This document shows positions 1-5,356 of a stretch of DNA of 7,127 nucleotides, piece after piece (within the stretch, counting starts at the first letter, position 1; each line of letters begins with the position of its first letter). Below the pieces are notes generated by a model. It was not told the DNA's origin and ran no database searches. It saw nothing but the letters and a program-made list of their open reading frames with translations. The stretch is from assembly GCA_017470045.1 (NCBI GenBank), contig JAFUFG010000156.1, positions 1 through 7,127 of the forward strand. Direction: 5' to 3'. The DNA is from Bacilli bacterium. GTDB lineage: Bacteria > Bacillota_I > Bacilli_A > RF39 > UBA660. Position numbers and translations under genes: made by a program.

Positions 1-1
1 A

Positions 2-580
2 GCAGGTGGAACTTTAGAAAATCCAATAAATACATATAGTGGGGAAACAGAAACTTTCACTTTACCAACTCCAACAAAAGATGGATATGATTTTATGGGT
101 TGGACAGTAGGAAAAAATATATTGAAATTTCAAAACACTTCCACGGAATGCAATGGATTGACATTTAGTGTAGATGATAGAAATGTCATAACAGTAAATG
201 GAACAGCTACCGAAAAAACGTTTTATCAATATAATTCAAACGGATGTGGCTTATCAATAAAACGAAATATAACTTTTCAAAAGAATGTTGACTATTATTT
301 TAAAGGATCAGATGATGATCTATTAATTGAATGTCAAATTATGACATCAAGTGGTAATGTTTGGCCAAAATGGAGAATCAACATAGAAAATAGTAATGGT
401 ACAGGTGATTGCTATATCTGCATTAATAAAGGAAAAACTATTAATAATAGAAAAGTATATCCGCAATTAGAAAAAGGAACTGCATATACTGGTTATGAAC
501 CATATATATCAGTGCCAACAAAAACAATAACAATATCAAGAGGTTCTTTTGGAAATAGAACTTATGTCGCAAATTGGCAA
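2..580 (+). repeat. InlB-type repeat unit 1, split by a phage-tail-like module
   Basis: The opening half (2-103) carries the GGT...PTPTKDGYDFMGW pattern and the closing half (about 530-580) ends in TYVANWQ. About 130 residues (116-505) lie between them. This insert holds the motif NGLTFSVDDRNVITVNGTAT and ends with YPQLEKGTAYTGYEPY. In my memory of phage tail and receptor-binding proteins, an N-G-x-T-F-x-V...I-T-V-N-G-T-A-T start with a Q-L-E-x-G-x...Y-E-P-Y end is typical of a beta-sandwich, possibly carbohydrate-binding module. The repeat assignment is well supported by motif; binding activity of the insert is inference. Confidence 0.7.
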
Positions 581-1222
581 GCTAAAGAATTAGAAGTATC
601 TTTAATTCCAAATGGTGGTACAGTAGACGAAATAACAAAAACTGTTACCTATAATTCAATGTATGGAGAATTACCGACACCATTAAGAGAAGGATATACG
701 TTTGATGGCTGGAGTTATGGAATATATTATGATGATGCCACGGATAAAGCGTGGGTTGATAGATTAATAAGTAGTGATAGAGTAAATGAGACATTAGAAG
801 CTAGTGAAAAGTATAAGCTAGATTATGATATAACCTTACATGAATCAATACCGGAAGGAAATACTGCAACTCAGACTATGCAATGGGGAGAATTAGCTTT
901 TCAAAAAGGTCCTTCACCATATACCTATCCAGTATATATCAGACCTGGCTTATATGATATATGTGGAAGTGACTATGAATTGGAAAAAAAATATCATCTT
1001 TCAGATGAGATGGAAGTACCATCTGTTTTAACGAATACATCTTTAGTATGGTATACCGCACACTCAAGAAATTCTAATAATTATCCTTATGTTATCAACG
1101 GAACAATCTCGGATTTAGTTTTTTATAAAGAAAAATATGGAAAAGATATGGTAAATGAAAATTCAATAGTTAAATATTCCAATAATCATACTTTATATGC
1201 AAAATGGAAGAAAAACACTTGA
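2..1222 (+). CDS. InlB-type repeat secreted/surface protein, 3' part only
   Basis: The reading frame is open from the left edge (codon at 2), so the ATG at 95 is an internal Met and the true start lies upstream; 406 residues are visible. Two beta-grasp repeats of the InlB B / Listeria-Bacteroides kind can be read. Repeat 1 has an opening half ending in DGYDFMGW (2-103) and a closing half with NRTYVANW (554-577). Repeat 2 opens at 587 with an NGGT motif, continues to REGYTFDGW (712), and closes with NHTLYAKW near the C-terminus. A long insert sits between the halves of each repeat. Such repeats occur in secreted, often cell-wall-linked proteins of Gram-positive bacteria and are associated with adhesion or spacing. 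No LPXTG motif or C-terminal membrane helix follows the last repeat, so any anchor or signal peptide must be in the missing N-terminal part. The gene ends with tandem stops (TGA TAA). Ligand and exact role are unknown. Confidence 0.88.
   Translation, partial: AGGTLENPINTYSGETETFTLPTPTKDGYDFMGWTVGKNILKFQNTSTECNGLTFSVDDRNVITVNGTATEKTFYQYNSNGCGLSIKRNITFQKNVDYYFKGSDDDLLIECQIMTSSGNVWPKWRINIENSNGTGDCYICINKGKTINNRKVYPQLEKGTAYTGYEPYISVPTKTITISRGSFGNRTYVANWQAKELEVSLIPNGGTVDEITKTVTYNSMYGELPTPLREGYTFDGWSYGIYYDDATDKAWVDRLISSDRVNETLEASEKYKLDYDITLHESIPEGNTATQTMQWGELAFQKGPSPYTYPVYIRPGLYDICGSDYELEKKYHLSDEMEVPSVLTNTSLVWYTAHSRNSNNYPYVINGTISDLVFYKEKYGKDMVNENSIVKYSNNHTLYAKWKKNT
587..1219 (+). repeat. InlB-type repeat unit 2, split by an unrecognised insert
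   Basis: The opening half (587-712) is a near-textbook repeat: a beta strand, NGGTV, a KTVTYNSMYGELPTP stretch, then REGYTFDGW. The closing half (1181-1219) reads NHTLYAKWK. About 155 residues in between (713-1180) are not part of a normal repeat, which usually has only some 20-30 residues here. The insert is rich in Tyr, Asp, Asn and Ser and includes PVYIRPGLYDICGSDYE and NGTISDLVFYKEKYG. It could be another beta-sandwich domain, but I do not recognise a family. Confidence 0.65.
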
Positions 1223-1225
1223 TAA

Positions 1226-1255
1226 GAATAGTAAATAAGATAAAAAACATATAAT
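1226..1255 (+). promoter_or_regulatory. Candidate SigE-type (mother-cell) promoter of sigK
   Basis: GAATAGT (1226-1232), a 15-base spacer and CATATAAT (1248-1255) match the Bacillus SigE consensus (KMATATT, 14-15 bases, CATACAnT) at 6 of 7 and 7 of 8 positions. In B. subtilis sigK is first transcribed by SigE and then by SigK, whose -10 also starts with CATA. A SigA reading of the same TATAAT (1250-1255) fails because the only TTGATA (1219-1224) is 25 bases upstream. The expected start site, near 1262, would leave a leader of only about 10 bases with the ribosome binding site at its 5' end. In such AT-rich DNA chance matches are possible. Confidence 0.5.
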
Positions 1256-1260
1256 TTCTT

Positions 1261-1267
1261 AAGGAGG
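1261..1267 (+). promoter_or_regulatory. Ribosome binding site fixing the long (pro-sequence) start of sigK
   Basis: AAGGAGG lies 4 bases before the ATG at 1272. The alternative ATG at 1314 (residue 15) has only T-rich sequence before it and no Shine-Dalgarno match. This favours translation of the hydrophobic N-terminal extension. Confidence 0.85.
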
Positions 1268-1271
1268 TTAT

Positions 1272-1970
1272 ATGTTTTTTCATTTTATAGATATTATTAA
1301 AAGTTTCTTTTGTATGACTGGGTCTTATTCGAATGAAGTTTTTAAAGATCCATTAAAGAAAGAGGAAGAAGAACTCTATATACAAAAAATGATGGCTGGA
1401 GATATAGAAGCAAGAAATAAATTAATAGAGCATAACTTAAGACTAGTTGCCCATATTGTTAAGAAGTTTGATAGAAATTATAAAGACAATGATGATTTAA
1501 TTAGTATTGGTACGATTGGATTAATAAAAGGAGTAGATTCCTACTCTGCAAAAAAAGGAGTACGTATCACAACGTATTGCGCTAGATGTATTGAAAATGA
1601 AATATTAATGTACTTTCGAGCAAATAACAAGCATAACAACGATGTTAGTTTAAATGACTATGTAGGCTACGATAAAGATGGAAATGAAATACAGGTATTA
1701 GATGTATTAAAAGTAGATAGTGAAGATGTAATTGATAAATTAGAATTGCAAGACAATATAACTCTAGTAAAAAAATATTTAAAAATACTAAATCCACGAG
1801 AAATGAAAATTATAAAAAAACGTTATGGCTTAGAAAAACAAGAAGAACAAACACAAAAAGAAATAGCCAAAGAATTAGGAATTAGTAGGAGTTATGTATC
1901 TCGTATTGAAAAAAGAGCGTTAACTAAGATGTTAAGAGAATTTATTAAACATAAAAAAATTGATAAATAG
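1272..1970 (+). CDS. sigK: Pro-sigma-K-like sporulation RNA polymerase sigma factor
   Basis: This 232-residue sigma-70-family protein directs RNA polymerase to late mother-cell sporulation genes in relatives (spore coat, cortex and maturation). Region 2 spans about residues 52-116, with NLRLVAHIVKKF (core contact), DDLISIGTIGLIKG, and TTYCARCIENEILMYFR (-10 recognition). There is no full region 3. Region 4 has a helix-turn-helix at 192-220 with QKEIAKELGISRSYVSRIEKRAL, which reads as SigK rather than SigE. The first 18 residues are hydrophobic and aromatic (MFFHFIDIIKSFF...), as expected of a membrane-tethering pro-sequence. Ser18-Tyr19 aligns with the Ser-Tyr bond cut in B. subtilis pro-SigK, where the protease is SpoIVFB. 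The gene is in one piece, without the skin-type element that splits sigK in some spore formers. A candidate SigE promoter precedes it. The class is certain; the SigK assignment is by recalled alignment and strong. Confidence 0.92.
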   Translation: MFFHFIDIIKSFFCMTGSYSNEVFKDPLKKEEEELYIQKMMAGDIEARNKLIEHNLRLVAHIVKKFDRNYKDNDDLISIGTIGLIKGVDSYSAKKGVRITTYCARCIENEILMYFRANNKHNNDVSLNDYVGYDKDGNEIQVLDVLKVDSEDVIDKLELQDNITLVKKYLKILNPREMKIIKKRYGLEKQEEQTQKEIAKELGISRSYVSRIEKRALTKMLREFIKHKKIDK

Positions 1971-1988
1971 GGAAATTTCGTTTATAAT
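1960..1988 (+). promoter_or_regulatory. Candidate SigA promoter of yqeG-yqeH
   Basis: TTGATA (1960-1965), a 17-base spacer and a perfect TATAAT (1983-1988) make a strong housekeeping promoter by consensus. The -35 overlaps the last codons of sigK. Start of transcription would fall near 1995, only about 12 bases before the yqeG ATG, so the leader would hold little besides the ribosome binding site. It would let the housekeeping genes be expressed independently of the sporulation gene upstream. Confidence 0.5.
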
Positions 1989-1995
1989 TATTGAC

Positions 1996-2003
1996 AGGTG
2001 ATC
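1996..2003 (+). promoter_or_regulatory. Ribosome binding site deciding the yqeG start
   Basis: AGGTGATC is fully complementary to the usual 16S rRNA 3' tail of Bacillota and lies just before the ATG at 2007. The GTG at 1998, three codons upstream in frame, is part of this site and so is not a credible start. Confidence 0.75.
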
Positions 2004-2006
2004 ATA

Positions 2007-2525
2007 ATGGGATATTTTAAACCAACGAAGTATTATAAAGATATTTATTCAATTGACTATAAGAAGTTAAAAGAAGAAGGAATCAATTGTTTAGTATTTG
2101 ACCTTGATAATACCCTTGGTTTAATTACCAATAAAAAATGCCCAGATGCAACTAGAGATTTATTACGTGAATTACAAAATGATTTCTGTGTATTTATCTG
2201 TAGTAATAACACTCGTTCTAGAATCACACCATATTTAAAAGATCTAGGAGTAGGTGGAGTTGCCTGGAGTTTAAAACCATCTACTAGAGGGTTAAGAAAA
2301 ATTAAACACCTTTATAAATTTAAGAAAAAAGAAATGGTTATGATAGGCGATCAAATTGTAACCGATGTATTAGCTGGTAGAAGATTTCGTATTAAAACGA
2401 TTCTTGTAGATCCACTTGGAAAAGCAGATCTAAAGATTACTAGTCTAAATCGTTATATCGAAAATAAAATATTAAAACGCTATAGTAAAAGAGGAGTATT
2501 TGAGAGAGGGAAATACTATGAATAA
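2007..2525 (+). CDS. yqeG: YqeG family HAD-superfamily (IIIA) phosphatase
   Basis: This 172-residue cytosolic protein has the full set of HAD hydrolase motifs. Motif I is DLDNT at 32-36 (Asp32 nucleophile, Asp34 acid/base), motif II is Ser66 in ICSNN, motif III is Lys90 in LKPS, and motif IV is GDQIVTD at 114-120. The short length with no large cap domain, the order of motifs and the location directly before yqeH identify the YqeG family. Its substrate is not settled. The family is related to the yeast mitochondrial phosphatidylglycerophosphatase Gep4, so a lipid phosphate is possible, but this is inference. The ATG at 2007 is chosen over the in-frame GTG at 1998 because the latter lies inside the Shine-Dalgarno sequence. 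The 3' end overlaps yqeH by 8 bases, indicating translational coupling. Confidence 0.93.
   Translation: MGYFKPTKYYKDIYSIDYKKLKEEGINCLVFDLDNTLGLITNKKCPDATRDLLRELQNDFCVFICSNNTRSRITPYLKDLGVGGVAWSLKPSTRGLRKIKHLYKFKKKEMVMIGDQIVTDVLAGRRFRIKTILVDPLGKADLKITSLNRYIENKILKRYSKRGVFERGKYYE
2504..2510 (+). promoter_or_regulatory. Ribosome binding site deciding the yqeH start
   Basis: GAGAGGG within the end of yqeG lies 7 bases before the ATG at 2518. An in-frame TTG at 2500 would add six residues, but its nearest purine-rich stretch (GAGGAG, 2491-2496) is only 3 bases away, which is too close. The ATG is therefore preferred. Confidence 0.65.
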
Positions 2526-3528
2526 TGAGAAGAAATGTTTAGGATGTGGAGTAGTCCTACAAGATCAAAATATCCTGCAAGAAGGATACATTACTAGTTT
2601 AGAAAATGACATTTGCCAAAGATGCTTTCGAATGAAAAACTATGGAGAATATCAAGTAGTAACAAAGTCCAATGATGAATACATTGAAATATTAAAAAGT
2701 GTAGGAAAAACAAAAGACTTAGTTCTATATATTACGGATTTACTAAATGTTGAAAAAGACTTTAAACAAATTCGTGAAATCCTACCAAATAAAATGATTC
2801 TTGTTCTAAATAAGAAAGATGCTTTACCAAAATCAGTAAAAGAACAAAAATTAATCGCTTATTTAAAAGGAATGAATATTTCCGTAGAAGAAGTTATTGT
2901 AATTAGTTGTGCGAAGAATTATAACATTGATTACTTATTAAAACGCATTAAGTATTACCAAACTAGTAAGAATGTATATGTAGTAGGTCATACAAATGCT
3001 GGTAAATCTTCTCTAATTAATAAGTTAATTAAAAATTATTCTGATAAAGTACAAGAATTAACAATGTCACCACTTCCAAGTACTACACTAAATATGGTAA
3101 ATATTGAAATCAATGATTACTTAACTCTAATCGATACTCCAGGATTAGTAGACAGTGGATCAATTCTAAATCATGTAGATGAGAAGATGGTAAAGAAGAT
3201 TTCTCCTAAGAAAGAGATTAAGCCTCGTACTTATCAATTACGTAAAAACCAATCCATTATCATTGAAAATTTAATTCGAATTGATTACGTAGAAGGAGAA
3301 AAGAATAGTTTTACCGTATTTGTATCCAATGACCTAAAAGTAAAAAGATTATTAAATCTATTAAATAATAACGAATTAAAAGACTTAAATAAAACAACCT
3401 ATAATGTAAAATACGATGAAGATTTAGTAATTGTAGGATTAGGCTTTGTAAAAATCGTAAATAAAGGAGTAGTAGATGTCTATATCAATAAAGACGTCGA
3501 TACATTCACAAGAAAATCATTAATTTAA
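2518..3528 (+). CDS. yqeH: Circularly permuted ribosome-assembly GTPase YqeH
   Basis: This 336-residue GTPase is needed in B. subtilis for 30S ribosomal subunit assembly. An N-terminal four-cysteine zinc finger (Cys7, Cys10, Cys33, Cys36) is followed by the permuted GTPase order that defines the YqeH/YlqF/YjeQ group. G4 is NKKD (98-101) and G5 is SCAK (130-133). Then come G1, GHTNAGKSS (157-165), G2 threonines at 189-190 and G3, DTPG (206-209). The remaining C-terminal part (about 215-336) matches the family's extra domain, thought to bind RNA or the ribosome. It is slightly shorter than the roughly 366 residues I recall for B. subtilis, with no motif lost. It shares an operon with yqeG through an 8-base overlap. 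Unlike in Bacillus, no aroE, yhbY-type or nadD gene follows; an ABC exporter does. Confidence 0.96.
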   Translation: MNNEKKCLGCGVVLQDQNILQEGYITSLENDICQRCFRMKNYGEYQVVTKSNDEYIEILKSVGKTKDLVLYITDLLNVEKDFKQIREILPNKMILVLNKKDALPKSVKEQKLIAYLKGMNISVEEVIVISCAKNYNIDYLLKRIKYYQTSKNVYVVGHTNAGKSSLINKLIKNYSDKVQELTMSPLPSTTLNMVNIEINDYLTLIDTPGLVDSGSILNHVDEKMVKKISPKKEIKPRTYQLRKNQSIIIENLIRIDYVEGEKNSFTVFVSNDLKVKRLLNLLNNNELKDLNKTTYNVKYDEDLVIVGLGFVKIVNKGVVDVYINKDVDTFTRKSLI

Positions 3529-3530
3529 AT

Positions 3531-3561
3531 AGCATAACAATCGTTATGCTTTTGCTGTTTT
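3531..3561 (+). terminator. Probable Rho-independent terminator after yqeH
   Basis: AGCATAAC (3531-3538) and GTTATGCT (3543-3550) form a perfect 8-base-pair stem with an AATC loop, followed by a T-rich tail interrupted by GCTG (TTT GCTG TTTT). It starts 3 bases after the yqeH stop. The stem has only three G-C pairs and the tail is imperfect, so termination may be partial. The exporter gene starts just 11 bases past it with no obvious promoter between, so some read-through or a promoter inside yqeH would be needed. Confidence 0.6.
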
Positions 3562-3566
3562 AGGAG
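3562..3566 (+). promoter_or_regulatory. Ribosome binding site of the ABC exporter
   Basis: AGGAG is 6 bases before the ATG at 3573, immediately after the T-rich tail of the hairpin. It supports this start. Confidence 0.75.
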
Positions 3567-3572
3567 TTTATT

Positions 3573-5300
3573 ATGAAGAATTTTTGGAAGAATTTAAAAT
3601 TAGTTTGGAAATATTCAAAAGACCAAAAAGGAAAAATTGTATTATATGGAATTACTCATATTATTACAGTTATTTTGGGAATTATTGTACCCATACTAAG
3701 TGCTAAAATAATTATTCATTTAACATCTTCTGAATTTCAACAATTAGTATATATGGCTATGATATTATTTATCATTGATGTTTGTTATAACATTACGAAT
3801 TATATTCAAAGATATACGACTCAACAAATTTTCTTAAAGAGTTATATAAATATTCAAACCTCTTTAGGAAAAGAAATATTGAAGATAGAAAATGATTGTT
3901 TAGATAAGGAAGGAACTGGTGTATTCCAACAAAGAATTACATCAGATACACATCGTTTATCCGATATGTTTAATACATTGATCTTTCTATTATCTAGAAT
4001 TATTCGAAATATTGGTATCTTTGTAGCCATCTTTGTTGTAAATCGAATAGCTTTTGCTTACTTAGTAGTTACAACAATTATTCTATTTGCAATTGAACAG
4101 AAACGTTCAAAAGAATTTAATGTGAAAGATAAACAATATCGTAAGATGCAAGAGAAAAACACAAGTTTTATTGTAGAGATGATTCGTGGAGCAAGAGATG
4201 TAAAAATGTTAAATGCAGAAAAATCATTCTTAAAGAAATATAAAGCAAGTGTAGAAACAGCAAATGAATACAAATATGAGATGTCTGAAGTAGATCGAAA
4301 ATGGTCATTTATGGAAGGAATATTTAGTAGTATTTTTGACTTTGCAATGATTCTATTGTTAGTTTTATTAATCACAAGACATAATCTAACAGTAGCAAGT
4401 GCATTAATCATTCATAATTATTCTTCTAGAATTGGAAATATTATTCCAGATATTGGAATATTATTAGATCGTATGAAAGACTTTAATTTAAGTTGTGACC
4501 GAGTATTCGCAATATTAGAAGGAAAAGATTATAAGAAAGAAAAATTTGGTAAGACCCATTTAGATAAAGTAAAAGGAAATTTTGAATTCAAAGAAGTATC
4601 TTTTGCCTACGAAGGAAGTAAAGAGGTCTTAAAAGATTTAAGCTTCAAAATAAAAGCAAACGAAACAGTAGCTTTTGTTGGAAAGAGTGGAGCAGGAAAG
4701 ACTACCATATTTAATTTACTTTGTAAGATGTATGAGCCAACCAAAGGAACCATTACGATCGATGGAAAAGACATTAAAGAATTAGACAAAGATTCAATAC
4801 GAGGAAATATAACGATTATTTCTCAAAGTCCATATATTTTTAATTTGAGTATTAAAGAGAATTTAAAAATCGTAAAAGAAGATGCAACGGATGAAGAAAT
4901 CGAAAATGCTTGTAAAGCAGCATGCTTAGATGAATTTATTAATGCCTTACCAGATAAATACGATACAATCGTTGGAGAAGGTGGAGTTACCTTATCAGGT
5001 GGTCAAAAACAAAGACTTGCTATCGCTAGAGCATTAATTCAAAAGACTGAAATCATATTATTTGATGAGGCAACAAGTGCATTGGATAACGTAACACAAG
5101 AGAGAATTCAACAAGCAATTGAAAATATGAAAAGCAAATATACTATTTTAATGATTGCTCATCGATTATCAACAATCATCAATAGTGATCGAATTCTATA
5201 TTTAGAAGATGGAAAGATTGTTGCAGAAGGAACTCATGAAGAATTGTTAAAACAAAGTAAAGAATATAAAAAATTATATGAAAAAGAAATAAAAGAATAA
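3573..5300 (+). CDS. ABC exporter, fused membrane and ATPase domains
   Basis: This 575-residue half-transporter would work as a dimer in the cytoplasmic membrane, using ATP to export an unknown substrate. The membrane domain (about 1-310) shows hydrophobic helices near 22-50, 57-76, 133-158, 159-176 and 252-268, with long charged cytoplasmic loops between. The ATPase domain (about 335-575) is complete. It has A-loop Tyr346 and Walker A GKSGAGKTT (370-378). The Q-loop Gln418 comes next, then signature LSGGQ (474-478). Walker B ILFDE ends in Asp498 and the catalytic Glu499, followed by D-loop SALD (502-505) and switch His530. Because both the signature and the catalytic glutamate are canonical, a homodimer is plausible, and no partner gene is adjacent. 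The family includes multidrug, lipid and peptide exporters; the sequence does not distinguish between them. There is no N-terminal peptidase domain, which argues against a bacteriocin-processing type. Confidence 0.95.
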   Translation: MKNFWKNLKLVWKYSKDQKGKIVLYGITHIITVILGIIVPILSAKIIIHLTSSEFQQLVYMAMILFIIDVCYNITNYIQRYTTQQIFLKSYINIQTSLGKEILKIENDCLDKEGTGVFQQRITSDTHRLSDMFNTLIFLLSRIIRNIGIFVAIFVVNRIAFAYLVVTTIILFAIEQKRSKEFNVKDKQYRKMQEKNTSFIVEMIRGARDVKMLNAEKSFLKKYKASVETANEYKYEMSEVDRKWSFMEGIFSSIFDFAMILLLVLLITRHNLTVASALIIHNYSSRIGNIIPDIGILLDRMKDFNLSCDRVFAILEGKDYKKEKFGKTHLDKVKGNFEFKEVSFAYEGSKEVLKDLSFKIKANETVAFVGKSGAGKTTIFNLLCKMYEPTKGTITIDGKDIKELDKDSIRGNITIISQSPYIFNLSIKENLKIVKEDATDEEIENACKAACLDEFINALPDKYDTIVGEGGVTLSGGQKQRLAIARALIQKTEIILFDEATSALDNVTQERIQQAIENMKSKYTILMIAHRLSTIINSDRILYLEDGKIVAEGTHEELLKQSKEYKKLYEKEIKE

Positions 5301-5317
5301 CAAATAGGAATTGTTAT
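5297..5317 (+). repeat. Inverted repeat between the exporter and dnaG
   Basis: ATAACAA (5297-5303) and TTGTTAT (5311-5317) form a perfect 7-base-pair arm with a 7-base loop, overlapping the exporter stop codon. No T-run follows, and the stem has one G-C pair, so it is a poor terminator. It covers the spacer between the -35 and -10 of the candidate dnaG promoter, so it could equally be a protein-binding palindrome or chance. Confidence 0.4.
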
Positions 5318-5325
5318 GCTATAAT
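5297..5325 (+). promoter_or_regulatory. Candidate extended -10 SigA promoter of dnaG
   Basis: TGCTATAAT (5317-5325) is a perfect extended -10 element (TG, one base, TATAAT). A weak -35, ATAACA (4 of 6 to consensus), lies exactly 17 bases upstream at 5297-5302. Extended -10 promoters tolerate weak -35 boxes. Transcription would start near 5332, giving a leader of about 25 bases and driving dnaG with the following sigma gene. Confidence 0.6.
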
Positions 5326-5343
5326 AATTTATTGTTAAGTAGT

Positions 5344-5351
5344 GAGGTGAT
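5344..5351 (+). promoter_or_regulatory. Ribosome binding site of dnaG
   Basis: GAGGTGAT pairs almost fully with the 16S rRNA tail and ends 5 bases before the ATG at 5357. It supports that start. Confidence 0.8.
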
Positions 5352-5356
5352 GTGTT

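Noticed and set aside
95..97. ATG at 95 as the start of the first gene
   Set aside because: The frame is open to the window edge and the residues before it complete an InlB-type repeat ending in GYDFMGW, so this Met is internal.
1219..1255. SigA promoter for sigK using TTGATA (1219-1224) and TATAAT (1250-1255)
   Set aside because: The spacer is 25 bases, far beyond the usual 16-18. The SigE-type reading of the same region fits better.
1991..2018. Perfect TTGACA (1991-1996) with TATTTT (2013-2018) as a promoter
   Set aside because: The -10 would lie inside the yqeG coding region, so the transcript would lack the yqeG start codon. No alternative start follows until far into the protein.
4058..4411. 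Minus-strand open frame of 117 codons within the exporter gene
   Set aside because: It lies entirely opposite a well-conserved ABC transporter membrane domain and shows no recognisable motif. It is a shadow of the AT-rich coding strand.
4607..4789. Minus-strand open frame of 60 codons opposite the exporter ATPase domain
   Set aside because: It overlaps the Walker A region on the opposite strand and has no independent evidence.
5311..5340. TTGTTA (5311-5316) as a -35 box for a second dnaG promoter
   Set aside because: At the right spacing only TTAAGT is found, a poor -10. The extended -10 TGCTATAAT is much stronger.
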